A stretch of 64,000 nt of DNA from Burkholderia sp. IMCC1007. Lineage in GTDB: Bacteria > Pseudomonadota > Gammaproteobacteria > Burkholderiales > Burkholderiaceae. Under the pieces are notes generated by a model. It did not search any database. It was given only the letters and a program-made list of their open reading frames with translations, and was not told where the DNA came from. Positions 36,246 to 45,782 of this stretch are shown here, one piece after another. Positions within the stretch are counted from its first letter, which is position 1; each line of letters starts with the position of its first letter. Location of the stretch: NCBI RefSeq assembly GCF_027257875.1, contig NZ_JAPVQY010000009.1:133016-197015 (forward strand), written 5' to 3'. The position numbers and the translations under genes were made by a program.

Positions 36246-38477
36246 TCAGAAATCATAGGTCAACGATACACGGGCGGTGCGCGGCGCACCGGCGAACAGG
36301 TACGCATCGCCCTGCTGCTCGCCTGCATCGCGCCAATAGAACTTGTTGAACAGATTGTCCACCGACACGCGCAACACCGTGCGATGGCCGCCGATCTTCG
36401 TCGTATAGCGCGCGCCGAGATTGAACACGAACCACGACGGCACGCGCGCGGTGCCTTCCTCGTTCGCGTTGCGCGCGGCGCTGTATTCCACGCCGCCGAC
36501 CACGTTCAGGCCCGCGACGCCCGGCACCGCGTAGTCCGCGTACAGCGACGCGCGCAGCGCGGGCACGTTGATGATCTGGTGCCCTTCGTAGGCAGGCGAA
36601 CCCGAATCGACGGCGCGCGCACGAATCGCCGCGACGCTGGCCGTCAGGCCCAGCCGCTCGGTCACGCGCCCGGCCGCGCCGAGTTCGATCCCTTGATGCC
36701 GCTGCGTGCCGCGCTGCACGAACGTGTAGGACGTGCCCGATGCGTCAGGATCGGCGAACTGGAACGGCTTGCTGATCGAGAACACGGCGGCCGTGAGGCT
36801 CAGACGGTCGAGCCAGTCGTATTTCGCGCCGACCTCGATCTGGTGCGATTCGACCGGCGGCAGGAACGCATACGCGTTGGTCGCGCGCACCGGCGCCTGA
36901 TCGCCGAGCGACAGCGCCTTGCTGTACGACGCATACAACGACAGTACGCTCACCGGCTTGTAGACGAGCGCGACCTGCGGCAGGAACACCGAACGGTCGG
37001 TATGCGTCGCGTCGCCGTCGAGGCTGCTCCAGCTGCGCTGACGCAGCAGCACTTCCTTGCCGCCCGCAAGCACCTGCCAGTGTTCGCCGAGGCTGATGCG
37101 GTCGAGCCCGAACACGCCGTACTGCCACGAGTCGAGCTGCGGATACGACGGCCCGGGCGTGTTCGGCGACGGTGCAAACGCAACGTCGGGCCCGTAGATG
37201 TTCTCGCTGCCGACGTAGTCGTACACGGCAGTCGCCATATGCACGACGCGGCGCTGCACGCTCACGCCGAGCGTCAGCTCGTGGCGCAGCGGGCCCGTCG
37301 CGAACTTGCCGGTCGTCACGGCGCGCAGATCGTCGTTGCGCCGGTATTCGCCGGGGCTGCGGAAGTCGTACACGTCGTAGTCGCCGTTCGCGCCGAAGAA
37401 GAACGGCGACGTCGCGCCGGCCGCGCAGCTTGCCGCATACGAACAGCCATACGCGAACGCACTGTTGTCGTCGATCATCGTGCGGCTGCGGCCGGCAGCG
37501 ATGTACGCTTTCCAGTCGTCGTTGAACTGGTAGTCGAAACGCGCGTTCAGGTTCAGCGCATCGGTCGTCACCGGTTTCGCCCACGGCTGCGTGCCGAGCG
37601 CCTTCGACGTCGTCTTCACCGACGGCACGACCGTGCCGCCGAGCAGCTGGTAGCCGGGCGCGGACCGCTGGATCCACTGCTGGAACTCGGCATTGAGCTG
37701 CAGGCTCGCGCGCGGGCTGATGTCCCAGTCGGCGGCGATCGAGCCGAACGTGCGCCGGCCGTTCGTACCGTCGATATAGGAGTGCATGTTCTCCTTCGCC
37801 GCATTGATCCGGAAACCGAACTGATTGTCCGGGCCGAAGCGGCGGCCGAGATCGACGGCCGCCGACGTCGAGCCGCGGCTGTCGACGCCGCCCGTCACGC
37901 TCGCGACGTTCGCGGAGCGCTTCGTCACGAAGTTGATCACGCCGCCCGGCGCGACCACGCCGCTGTCGATGCCGGCCAGCCCCTTCAGGATCTCGACGCG
38001 CTCCTTGTTCTCGAGCGGCACGTTCTGTTCGCCGGATACCGTCAGCCCGTCGATCCGGATCGCGCTCGCGAGATCGACCGGGAAGCCGCGGATCGCGAAG
38101 CCTTCGTAGTAGCCGACCGGCGCATAGTCGTTGACGACCGATGCATCGTTGCGCACCACGTCGCTCAGACGCTTGGCCTGCTGATCGTCGATCACCGCGC
38201 GCGTGATGACGTTCACCGACGCCGGCGTGTCGCGCAGCGGCGCGCCGTCGAGCCCCGCGACCGATGCTTCGCGCGCGCGAAACGTGCTGCCGCGCTCGCC
38301 GCTGACCGTGATCGCCGGCAGCGTCGCGCTGCCGGACGCATCGCTGTCCGGCGCGGGCGCGTCTCCCTGTGCTGCGGCGCCCTGCGCCGCGAAAAGCGTG
38401 ATGCCGAAGCCGACGCCAAGCCCGACCTTCGCGCGCCGCCGCCGTGCGGGCGACGCTGTTGTTCTATTTACCGTCAT
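36246..38477 (-). CDS. TonB-dependent outer-membrane receptor
   Basis: A 743-residue receptor, annotated by homology as siderophore type. The signal peptide runs to AAQG near residue 37. The plug domain includes LRDTPASVNVITRAVIDDQQA (core TPASVNVITRA), FAIRGFPVD, and ENKERVEILKGLAGIDSG; the barrel ends in the aromatic RVSLTYDF. The start MTVNRTTASPA is followed by basic residues as in a signal peptide. Being first in an operon with a PnuC carrier and a kinase, its ligand may be a vitamin or nucleoside rather than iron. No riboswitch was recognised upstream. Confidence 0.9.
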   Translation of the reverse strand: MTVNRTTASPARRRRAKVGLGVGFGITLFAAQGAAAQGDAPAPDSDASGSATLPAITVSGERGSTFRAREASVAGLDGAPLRDTPASVNVITRAVIDDQQAKRLSDVVRNDASVVNDYAPVGYYEGFAIRGFPVDLASAIRIDGLTVSGEQNVPLENKERVEILKGLAGIDSGVVAPGGVINFVTKRSANVASVTGGVDSRGSTSAAVDLGRRFGPDNQFGFRINAAKENMHSYIDGTNGRRTFGSIAADWDISPRASLQLNAEFQQWIQRSAPGYQLLGGTVVPSVKTTSKALGTQPWAKPVTTDALNLNARFDYQFNDDWKAYIAAGRSRTMIDDNSAFAYGCSYAASCAAGATSPFFFGANGDYDVYDFRSPGEYRRNDDLRAVTTGKFATGPLRHELTLGVSVQRRVVHMATAVYDYVGSENIYGPDVAFAPSPNTPGPSYPQLDSWQYGVFGLDRISLGEHWQVLAGGKEVLLRQRSWSSLDGDATHTDRSVFLPQVALVYKPVSVLSLYASYSKALSLGDQAPVRATNAYAFLPPVESHQIEVGAKYDWLDRLSLTAAVFSISKPFQFADPDASGTSYTFVQRGTQRHQGIELGAAGRVTERLGLTASVAAIRARAVDSGSPAYEGHQIINVPALRASLYADYAVPGVAGLNVVGGVEYSAARNANEEGTARVPSWFVFNLGARYTTKIGGHRTVLRVSVDNLFNKFYWRDAGEQQGDAYLFAGAPRTARVSLTYDF

Positions 38478-38988
38478 TGTTCTGGATGGAAAACTCGCCA
38501 CTCGACCCTGTCGAAACACGTTACGAAGCTGCGAAGCGCGAACCCGCGCACGAATCCGCGACGGGCCCGGCAAATCTCTGCGGGCACGCGCGCGGACACG
38601 ACATTCATCAGACGAATCGGGCGACGCGGCCGCATGCGTGCCGATCGATCGGGAAACCGCAGGATGGGACATCGGATCCGGATGACGCGCCGGGCACCGA
38701 CGCGGCCGCCGATTCGTTCGTCGGGTGCCTGTCGGGCGCGCCGGTTGCATCGCGCGACCTTGTGTTGCGGGGGACGCTTCGAACGCCCCGGTGCGGGCGC
38801 ACGGCGCGGCGGTGCGCCGTTCGTCGGAATGGCGGCAGGCCCGGCGCGCGCGGCATCGCGGCGTGGCGCGCATTTTACCCCGCGGCGCGCGCGGCGGCGG
38901 GGAAAACCGCCCGGCGGGTGCGCGGGCAGACGCGGTGGGCGGTGGGCGGTGGGCGGTGGACGGCCTGGCGGCCGCCGCCGCTCGACAA
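38478..38988. other. Intergenic region upstream of the TonB-PnuC-kinase operon
   Basis: About 510 bp without a gene. It holds a short GGTGGGC-type tandem repeat near 38936-38960 and GC-rich low-complexity DNA (CGGGCG runs near 38880-38930). I looked for TPP, cobalamin and FMN riboswitch conserved cores on the minus strand and found none, and saw no convincing Fur box. Confidence 0.45.
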
Positions 38989-40707
38989 CTACGCGGTATC
39001 GGCGGCTTTCAGCCCCCATGTGTCGATCATCTGCTGGCGCATCACGAACTTCTGCACCTTGCCGGTCACCGTCATCGGCAATTCGTCGACGAAACATACG
39101 TACTTCGGGATCTTGTAGTGCGCGATCTGGCCGTCGCAAAATGCGCGCACGTCGTCCTCGGTCATCTGCTCGTCGGCGCGCAGCACGATCCACGCGCACA
39201 GCTCCTCGCCGTACTTCGCGTCGGGCACGCCGAACACCTGCACGCTCTGGATCTTCGGATGCCGGAACAGGAATTCCTCGATCTCGCGCGGATAGATGTT
39301 CTCGCCGCCGCGGATCACCATGTCCTTCAGCCGGCCGACGATGTTGCAGTAGCCGTCCGTATCGAGCGTCGCGAGATCGCCCGTGTGCATCCAGCCGTCG
39401 ACGATCGTTTCGCGCGTTTTCGCATCGTCGTCCCAGTAGCCGAGCATCACCGAATAACCCTTCGTGCACAGCTCGCCCGTCTCACCGACCGGCACGATCT
39501 CGCCGTTCGGGTCGACGATCTTCACTTCCAGATGCGGCTGCACGCGCCCGACCGTCGTCGTGCGTTTCTCGAGCGGATCGTCGGTCGAACTCTGGAACGA
39601 CACGGGGCTCGTCTCCGTCATCCCGTACGCGATCGTGATTTCCGACAGATGCATCTGCGACACCACGCGCTTCATCGTCTCGATCGGGCACGGCGAGCCG
39701 GCCATGATCCCGGTGCGCAACGTCGACAGATCGAATTTCGCGAACTCCGGATGATCGAGCTCCGCGATGAACATCGTCGGCACGCCGTGCAGCGCGGTGC
39801 AGCGTTCGTCGGCCACCGCCGCGAGCGTGGCGACCGGGTCGAACGCCTCGCCGGGGAACACCATCGCGGCTCCGGTCGACACACATGCGAGCACGGCCAG
39901 CACCATCCCGAAGCAGTGATACAGCGGCACCGGAATGCAGAGCGCATCCTGTTCGGTGAAACGCATCGCCATCGCGATGAACCGCGCATTGTTGACGACG
40001 TTGCGATGCGTGAGCGTCGCGCCCTTCGGGCTGCCGGTCGTGCCGCTCGTGAACTGGATGTTGATCGGGTCGGTCGCAGCAAGCGTCGCGCCGATCGCAT
40101 CGAGCGCCGCGACGTCGAGCACGTCGCGGCCGCGCGCGACGACGTCCGGATAGCGCAGCATGCCCGGCGTATGGCCGTCGCCCATCCGGATCACGATGCG
40201 CAGCGCGGGCAGCCGCGCCGCATGCAGGTCACCCGGCGCGCAATGCGCGAGTTCGGGCGCCAGCGCCTGCAGCATCTCCAGGTACTTCGACGACTTGAAC
40301 TGCTCGGCCGCGATCAGCGCGCGGCAGCCGACCTTGTTCAGCGCGTAGTCGAGTTCCGCGAGCCGGTAGGCCGGATTGATGTTGACGAGGATCGCGCCGA
40401 CGCGCGCGGTCGCGAACTGCGCGAGCAGCCATTCGACGCGATTCGGCGACCAGATGCCGACGCGGTCGCCCTTTTCGATGCCGAGCGCGGCAAGGCCGGC
40501 CGCGAGTACGTCGATCTCGTGCGCGAACGTGCGCCAGTCCCAGCGAATGCCCTGCTCGCGGAACACGACGGCCGGCCGCGCCGGAAAGCGCGCGGCGGTG
40601 TCGCGCAGCAGCGCGGCGACGGGCGCGTCCGACAGCGGCACGTCGGTGCGGCCGCGCACGATCGACAGGCCGTCGCACGGCACGCCGGTTGCGATGGCGG
40701 TGGTCAT
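38989..40707 (-). CDS. AMP-dependent acyl-CoA synthetase, last gene of the qhp operon
   Basis: A 572-residue ANL-superfamily ligase. The P-loop-like motif [16 protein letters not shown], the YGMTETSP block, the hinge/catalytic [12 protein letters not shown] and [15 protein letters not shown], and the C-terminal [10 protein letters not shown] with the catalytic Lys are all present. It activates a carboxylate with ATP and CoA; the profile resembles medium-chain/aryl ACSF2-like ligases. It starts 46 bp after qhpB, so it probably ligates CoA to the acid made from the amine. AGGAGA precedes the ATG. Confidence 0.9.
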   Translation of the reverse strand: MTTAIATGVPCDGLSIVRGRTDVPLSDAPVAALLRDTAARFPARPAVVFREQGIRWDWRTFAHEIDVLAAGLAALGIEKGDRVGIWSPNRVEWLLAQFATARVGAILVNINPAYRLAELDYALNKVGCRALIAAEQFKSSKYLEMLQALAPELAHCAPGDLHAARLPALRIVIRMGDGHTPGMLRYPDVVARGRDVLDVAALDAIGATLAATDPINIQFTSGTTGSPKGATLTHRNVVNNARFIAMAMRFTEQDALCIPVPLYHCFGMVLAVLACVSTGAAMVFPGEAFDPVATLAAVADERCTALHGVPTMFIAELDHPEFAKFDLSTLRTGIMAGSPCPIETMKRVVSQMHLSEITIAYGMTETSPVSFQSSTDDPLEKRTTTVGRVQPHLEVKIVDPNGEIVPVGETGELCTKGYSVMLGYWDDDAKTRETIVDGWMHTGDLATLDTDGYCNIVGRLKDMVIRGGENIYPREIEEFLFRHPKIQSVQVFGVPDAKYGEELCAWIVLRADEQMTEDDVRAFCDGQIAHYKIPKYVCFVDELPMTVTGKVQKFVMRQQMIDTWGLKAADTA

Positions 40708-40753
40708 GTGTGTCTCCTGGTCGGCGGCGCCGGCCCACGGGCCGGCGCGCGCG

Positions 40754-41872
40754 TCATCGTGTAAAGATCTGCGCGGTCGTGATCGCCATGTCGCCGCCCG
40801 GCACGCGAATGTCCTTCAGCTTCTTCAGCGTGTCGGCGTCGTACACCGCGACGGTGTTGAAGGTGCCCGCGAGGTACAGCTTGCTGCCGTCGCGGTTGAA
40901 CGACAGGCAGTAGTACGAATGATCGAGCGGCGCGGCTTCCACCAGCTTCTCGTTCTTCACGTCGTACTTCGCGAGCCGGTTCAGCACGCCGTACATCGCG
41001 TTCGGATCCTTCGGCGACACCCCGCCCGTGAAATACACCTCGGTGACCGGCGCGAAATCCTTGACCGTCGCGTTGCCCGTCTTCAGGTCGATGTCGATGT
41101 AGCCGTACATCGTCTGCGCGGAGGCCGGATCCTTCTTCTCGTCCTTGAAGCGGTCGGCCGTGTAGAGCAGGTTGAACGTATGCTGCGGACGCTGTTGCGG
41201 CCACACGTACAGCACGTCCGGCTGGCCGTGCAGCGGCTGTTTCCAGTTGCGCAGCGGCACCGCGACGTCGTACTTGCCCGTCTGCACGTTCATCCGGTAG
41301 ATGTCCGCGCCGACGATGAACAGCGACCCGTCGTCGGCCGCCTGCAACATCGTCGTCTGGCGCGGCGCCGCGAACGTGCGCACCGGCTTCGCGTCGAGCC
41401 CGCCGTCGGTGCGGTACACCTGCAGGCGCGGCGACGCCACTTCATAGCTGTCACGGTTCAGCTTCGTCGGATTGACGACGCTGTAGATCTCCTTGCCGTC
41501 CGGGCTCAGCCCGATCGAGAACATCGCGCGCGCACGCTCGTTGCCGGCTTCCGCGAGATCCGCGTGGAACACGGTCTTGCACGAATCGAGGTCGATGCCG
41601 TACAGGTCGCCGTAGTGATTGTTCAGCACATAGGCGCGCGTGCGGTCCGGGCTGATCTGGATCGTGCCGGGGCCGAACGCGTCGGGCAGCGTGCAGGTCT
41701 TCGCGATGCTGTCGGTGCCCGTGTCGATCACCGTCAGGTTGTTCGGATAGTTCGTGACGGCGAGGTACTCGCGCCCGGCCTGCAGCGGCGCATCGGCCGC
41801 GGCCGACAGCGACGCGGCCGATGCGAGCGCGGCGGCGAGGAGCGCGCGGCTCAGGGGTGTCGTGAATCGCAT
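40754..41872 (-). CDS. qhpB: Quinohemoprotein amine dehydrogenase beta subunit
   Basis: A 372-residue secreted subunit. The signal peptide [26 protein letters not shown] is followed by a seven-bladed beta-propeller: [19 protein letters not shown] opens, and repeats such as [19 protein letters not shown] and [22 protein letters not shown] recur. In QHNDH it packs on the alpha and gamma subunits and helps form the active site, with a substrate pocket containing an Asp. Start set by the signal peptide and AAGGAT. Confidence 0.93.
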   Translation of the reverse strand: MRFTTPLSRALLAAALASAASLSAAADAPLQAGREYLAVTNYPNNLTVIDTGTDSIAKTCTLPDAFGPGTIQISPDRTRAYVLNNHYGDLYGIDLDSCKTVFHADLAEAGNERARAMFSIGLSPDGKEIYSVVNPTKLNRDSYEVASPRLQVYRTDGGLDAKPVRTFAAPRQTTMLQAADDGSLFIVGADIYRMNVQTGKYDVAVPLRNWKQPLHGQPDVLYVWPQQRPQHTFNLLYTADRFKDEKKDPASAQTMYGYIDIDLKTGNATVKDFAPVTEVYFTGGVSPKDPNAMYGVLNRLAKYDVKNEKLVEAAPLDHSYYCLSFNRDGSKLYLAGTFNTVAVYDADTLKKLKDIRVPGGDMAITTAQIFTR

Positions 41873-41900
41873 GGGGAATCCTTGATCGGTGCCGGGTGGA

Positions 41901-42224
41901 TCACTTGTCTTTGGGGAACACGCTGCCGAGCTGGCGCCAGTCCGCGCCGGAATCGATCGCATGCTTGTTCCAGTCGGGATAGGTGCTCATCATGTCGGGC
42001 ACCTGCGCGGGCCACCAGCACGGATCGGAGCAGCCGTACAGGTCGGCTTCCATCGGCTGGCACAGCGACGCGACCCCGCCGAACACGTCCGTTTCCCAGC
42101 CGGGATCGGTCGTCGACGTGCAGCCCGCGACGGACGTCATCGCCACGACTTCCTCGAGGCGATCCTGCTGCACGGCCTCCTCGAGCTTTCTCGCCTTGTT
42201 GTTGAGCGGCTTCAGATGTTTCAT
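41901..42224 (-). CDS. qhpC: Quinohemoprotein amine dehydrogenase gamma subunit precursor
   Basis: A 107-residue precursor of the CTQ-bearing catalytic subunit. A 28-residue leader ([18 protein letters not shown]...) precedes the mature part beginning near [13 protein letters not shown]. Mapping on the Pseudomonas/Paracoccus subunit, thioether pairs are Cys35-Glu44, Cys55-Asp61 and Cys69-Asp77, and the cysteine tryptophylquinone cofactor forms from Cys65 and Trp71. All residues are conserved. It starts one base after qhpD ends. Post-translational work is done by QhpD, QhpG, QhpE and QhpF. Confidence 0.96.
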   Translation of the reverse strand: MKHLKPLNNKARKLEEAVQQDRLEEVVAMTSVAGCTSTTDPGWETDVFGGVASLCQPMEADLYGCSDPCWWPAQVPDMMSTYPDWNKHAIDSGADWRQLGSVFPKDK

Positions 42225-42225
42225 G

Positions 42226-43656
42226 TCAGTTCGCCTTGCGCGGAGTGATGTGGTTGTCGATGAACGCCGGGTTGCCGGCGATGATCCGGCTGTAGACCTC
42301 GATACCGAAATCGATCCAGTCGCGCATCAGCTCGCAGTAGTGGTAGGTCGGATGCGCGGGGTCGCCGTAGCGCGCGTAGCTCTCGTGATAGCAACCGCCC
42401 GAGCACAGGTTGCGGATGCGGCAGGTTTCGCAGCCGGTGCCGCTGCGATCGAGGCGTTGCGACAGGAAGTCGTTGAGCTGTGCCTGCGCGACGCCTTCGT
42501 GCACGTTCCCGAAAGTCGGCAGCGTCGAGCCCGTGAAGCGGTGGCACAGGTTCAGGTCGCCCTTGTGATCGACCGCGAGCATCTTGAGCCCCGCGCCGCA
42601 CGGCAGCGACTTCTTGTGCCCTTCGTGCAGGTCGGTGATCAGCTGATGCAGGTTCGAGAAGCCGATGTTGCGGTTCTCGAGCGCGGCGGCCAGGTAGCGC
42701 CTGCCGAGCGCCTTCATGTTCGCGAACACCTGCGCGAGTTCGGCCGGCTGCAGGTTGAACGTGTCGAGCTGGCCCGACGTGACCGGCGCGAAGCCGACTT
42801 CCGCGAAGCCGAGCTCGTTGAACAGGTGATCCCAGATCCCTTCGATGTCGGTCACGCCGCTCGTGAGCGTCACGCGCGCGCCGACCGGGCGGCTGCGGTA
42901 GCGCTCGAGCAGCATCTCGACCTTGCGGCGCACGACGTCGTAGGTGCCCGCGCCGCCGACCGTGCGGCGGTTCAGGTCGTGGATCTGGCGCGGCCCGTCG
43001 ATGCTGATCGACAGCCCGAAGCGATGCGCGTCGAGCCAGTCGATGATGTCCTCGGTCAGCAGCGTCGCGTTGGTCGTCATCACGAACTCGACCTGCTTGC
43101 CGAGCGCGCCGAAGCGCAGCTCGCAGTACTCGACCATGCACTCGATCAGCTTGCGGTTGCTGAGCGGTTCGCCGCCGAAGAACACGACCGTGTAGCGCGG
43201 CAGGTCGGGCGACTCCTTCAGCAGCATCTCGACCGACGCCTTCGCGGTGTCGATGTCCATCCGCCGCCCGGCGGACGGCGTGTCGAGGTCTTCCTTGTAG
43301 CAGTAGGTACAACTCAGGTTGCAGCCGGTGTTCACGTTCAGCACGACCGTATCGATCGCGGTGCGCTCGACGCGCTTCACCGCGATCTCGGGCGTGAGCG
43401 GCGAGCCGTCGCTGACGACCTCGAGGGCCATCAGCTCGCCGAGCGTCTCGGCGAGTTCACCGTGCGGCGAGCGGCCGGCCAGCCGCGCGAACAATTCGTC
43501 GGCCGTGCAGCTGCTCGCACGCAGTGCGTCGATGATGTCGGCCGTCACGCGATCGGCCGCGAACAGCGAACTGCTCGGCACATGGAACATCAGGCGCTCG
43601 TCGTCGACGCGCACTTCGTGCACGTTACGTTCGACCACGTTCAGCAGGGCGCTCAT
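42226..43656 (-). CDS. qhpD: Radical SAM peptide-modifying enzyme QhpD
   Basis: A 476-residue radical SAM/SPASM protein. The SAM cluster motif is CNLSCTYC at Cys112, Cys116 and Cys119. The C-terminal SPASM cysteines appear as [20 protein letters not shown], and [17 protein letters not shown]. In known systems QhpD forms the three Cys-to-Asp/Glu thioether bridges in QhpC. The N-terminal ~90 residues resemble a RiPP recognition element region. AAGGAGA lies upstream of ATG 43656. Confidence 0.95.
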   Translation of the reverse strand: MSALLNVVERNVHEVRVDDERLMFHVPSSSLFAADRVTADIIDALRASSCTADELFARLAGRSPHGELAETLGELMALEVVSDGSPLTPEIAVKRVERTAIDTVVLNVNTGCNLSCTYCYKEDLDTPSAGRRMDIDTAKASVEMLLKESPDLPRYTVVFFGGEPLSNRKLIECMVEYCELRFGALGKQVEFVMTTNATLLTEDIIDWLDAHRFGLSISIDGPRQIHDLNRRTVGGAGTYDVVRRKVEMLLERYRSRPVGARVTLTSGVTDIEGIWDHLFNELGFAEVGFAPVTSGQLDTFNLQPAELAQVFANMKALGRRYLAAALENRNIGFSNLHQLITDLHEGHKKSLPCGAGLKMLAVDHKGDLNLCHRFTGSTLPTFGNVHEGVAQAQLNDFLSQRLDRSGTGCETCRIRNLCSGGCYHESYARYGDPAHPTYHYCELMRDWIDFGIEVYSRIIAGNPAFIDNHITPRKAN

Positions 43657-43727
43657 CGGATTCTCCTTGGATTCTTCGGATTCGGACCGGGCCGCACGGC
43701 GGCCCGGCGCAGAGGCATGCGGACCGG

Positions 43728-45335
43728 TCAGGGCAGCGGCGGATTGTTCCAGCGCTGCACCGCGACGATCATGTGCCCGGTGCCCGTCACCATGCGCGAG
43801 CCGTCCGTCACCGTGGCGACGACGTTCAGGTTGCCCGTGTTGTTGGTGCCCATCCGGCGCGCGGGGTTCGGGCCCGCGTTGCCCGGCGTGAAGATGCCCG
43901 TCGACACCTGCATCGCGCCGGCGAACTGCGTGTCGCGATCGTTCTTCGACTGGTCGTCGAACGGCGCGACCGACCATTGCGCGGGCACGACGCCGATACG
44001 GAACGGCTTGCCCGCACCGTCGACGCCCCATGCCACCGCATCGAAACGCCCTTCCACCTTCGGCGTCGACCCGCCGTTGCCGCCGATGCGCGCGACCGCG
44101 AAGTCAGGCTCGACCTTCACGTCGTGGATCTCGCGATAGACCGCGAAGCCGTCCGCGTGCGCCGCGCCGACGCTCACGCTGCGCGGGCCGGCCGCGCTGC
44201 CGTCGGCAGCTTTCACGCGCACGCGCACATATCCCGGCGTGCGCTCGAGCACCGCTGCGACGGTCACGCCTGCGCCGAACGCGGGCGTGCCCTGCAGGTT
44301 CGCGCCGACGATCGTCACGTCGGTCTCGCCGCCGGCCTTCACATAGGCCGGCTGCACCGCGACGATCTGGACCTTGCCGAGCTTCGCCGCGTTGAAGTCG
44401 AGGCCGCGCTCGTCGTGCGCATCGTCGAACATGCGGCCGCGCAGCGTGCCGTCGCTCGCCATCAGCACCTGGCGCATCGTCGTGTCGCCGACCTTCACGC
44501 TCGCGCGCCACTCGTAGCCCGTATAGAGCACTGCGGTGCCGGTGCCCGCGAGCGGGCTGCCGTCCGCGAAGCGGCCCTTCAGCTCGACGTCGAAGCGGTC
44601 GCCCGCGCCGCCCTTCACGGTCATCGTGCCGTACGCGTCGCCCTTGCCCGGCATGTGGCCGCCGAAGCTCCACGTGCCGGCGAGCGCGGTCGCGGGCGCA
44701 TGATGCCGCTTCCAGTCGGTCCATGCCTTGCTGTCGTACGGATAGTCCTTCGCGAGCATCGGCGCCATCTCGGTCAGCGCGACCTTGAACCAGTCGCGGT
44801 CGCGGCCCATCGCCGAATACTCGATCGACGGCCACTGCCCGAGGTGGAAGTTCACGAGCCTGTCCCATTCGGCGACCGGGCGGCGCTGCAGCAGCGGACG
44901 CGCGGCCGAGTGGCAGCGCGCGCACATCTGCTTGAACTCCTCGTTGTTGACGGTCTCCTGCGTGTTCAGTCGACGCTCGGGCGCATAGCGGAAATCCTTC
45001 GTCTCCGACGGCGCGAGGCCCTGCGTGTCGGACAGGTACTTCACGAGGATGCGGCGCTCGTCGTCGCTGATCGTGAGGCCGTGCATCGTCTGCATCCGCG
45101 CGATCGTCATCAGCCAGCCTTCCGGCGTCTTGCGCTGATGGCTGATGCGGCTCCACGAATCCTTCGACTCGGCCGCGTGACAGGCCGCGCATGTCTGGCT
45201 CAGGATCGCGTGCGCATCGCGCGGTGCCTGGGCCTGCGCCGGCACGGCGCCCGAGGCCAGCGCGAACGCACCGGCGGCCACGACGGCCGCGGCCGCGCGG
45301 GGCGGCCGGCTGCGTCGAATGAAAGTCTTGAACAA
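43728..45335 (-). CDS. qhpA: Quinohemoprotein amine dehydrogenase alpha subunit
   Basis: A 535-residue periplasmic subunit with two c-type heme sites in the N-terminal domain: CAACH (Cys49, Cys52, His53) and CARCH (Cys138, Cys141, His142). The C-terminal part consists of beta-barrel domains (residues 220-535). The signal peptide ends near PAQAQA. I use a TTG start at 45335: there is no ATG at the signal peptide, and AAAGGAG lies 8 nt before the TTG. Electrons from the CTQ cofactor pass through these hemes. First gene of the leftward operon, behind a sigma54 promoter. Confidence 0.94.
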   Translation of the reverse strand: MFKTFIRRSRPPRAAAAVVAAGAFALASGAVPAQAQAPRDAHAILSQTCAACHAAESKDSWSRISHQRKTPEGWLMTIARMQTMHGLTISDDERRILVKYLSDTQGLAPSETKDFRYAPERRLNTQETVNNEEFKQMCARCHSAARPLLQRRPVAEWDRLVNFHLGQWPSIEYSAMGRDRDWFKVALTEMAPMLAKDYPYDSKAWTDWKRHHAPATALAGTWSFGGHMPGKGDAYGTMTVKGGAGDRFDVELKGRFADGSPLAGTGTAVLYTGYEWRASVKVGDTTMRQVLMASDGTLRGRMFDDAHDERGLDFNAAKLGKVQIVAVQPAYVKAGGETDVTIVGANLQGTPAFGAGVTVAAVLERTPGYVRVRVKAADGSAAGPRSVSVGAAHADGFAVYREIHDVKVEPDFAVARIGGNGGSTPKVEGRFDAVAWGVDGAGKPFRIGVVPAQWSVAPFDDQSKNDRDTQFAGAMQVSTGIFTPGNAGPNPARRMGTNNTGNLNVVATVTDGSRMVTGTGHMIVAVQRWNNPPLP

Positions 45336-45407
45336 GGCTCTGCTCCTTTACGTGGGGTCTCGAATCGTCCGGCATGCAGCGCTGCGGCGCTTGTCTCATG
45401 CTCTTCA

Positions 45408-45423
45408 AGCACAGGCCGTGCCA
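45408..45423 (-). promoter_or_regulatory. Sigma54 promoter of qhpA operon
   Basis: On the minus strand TGGCACGGCCTGTGCT: TGGCACG at -24, GTGCT at -12, GG-N10-GC spacing correct. Start predicted near 45397, 60 bp before the TTG start codon. Confidence 0.78.
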
Positions 45424-45568
45424 ATCGCCCGATCCGGATTTGCCACAAGGAAAACACGCGCTTTTGTCGCCGAACGCTCGGGAAAATCCCGATTCAAACC
45501 GACGCGCCAAATCGGCATTCGCGCGCCTTCGCGGCCGCTGCGTCACGTCGGCCGGCCGCGCGCGTGCC

Positions 45569-45611
45569 GCATGTCGCGTCTCACGTTGCATGCGAATTCT
45601 CAAATTGAGAC
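45569..45611. promoter_or_regulatory. Two candidate enhancer sites for the qhp sigma54 activator
   Basis: Site B TCTCAAATTGAGA (45598-45610) is a palindrome. Site A around 45575-45590 (CGCGTCTCACGTTG) shares the left half. The same GTCTCAA-N-TTGAGAC core is the centre of the long palindrome at 53750. Site B lies about -148 from the rightward and -207 from the leftward sigma54 start. Confidence 0.68.
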
Positions 45612-45725
45612 GCCGCACCGCGCACGCCGCGCACCGCCGATCTGGCGCGGCATCATCGACGCTCGCACCGCGCGCCCCGCGCCGCATGGCGCGCGCGGCC
45701 CGCGTGCAGACCGCATTGCGGCCAT

Positions 45726-45741
45726 TGGTACGGAAGCTGCT
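45726..45741 (+). promoter_or_regulatory. Sigma54 promoter of the aldehyde dehydrogenase operon
   Basis: TGGTACGGAAGCTGCT: TGGTACG at -24, CTGCT at -12, GG-N10-GC. Start near 45752, 31 bp before the ATG. Confidence 0.75.
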
Positions 45742-45782
45742 TTTTGCATCGGCACCCGAACCCCGATGAGCGAGGAGCTTTC

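Noticed and set aside
38478..38988. Riboswitch controlling the TonB-PnuC-kinase operon
   Set aside because: Checked for TPP, cobalamin and FMN conserved cores on the minus strand; none was found.
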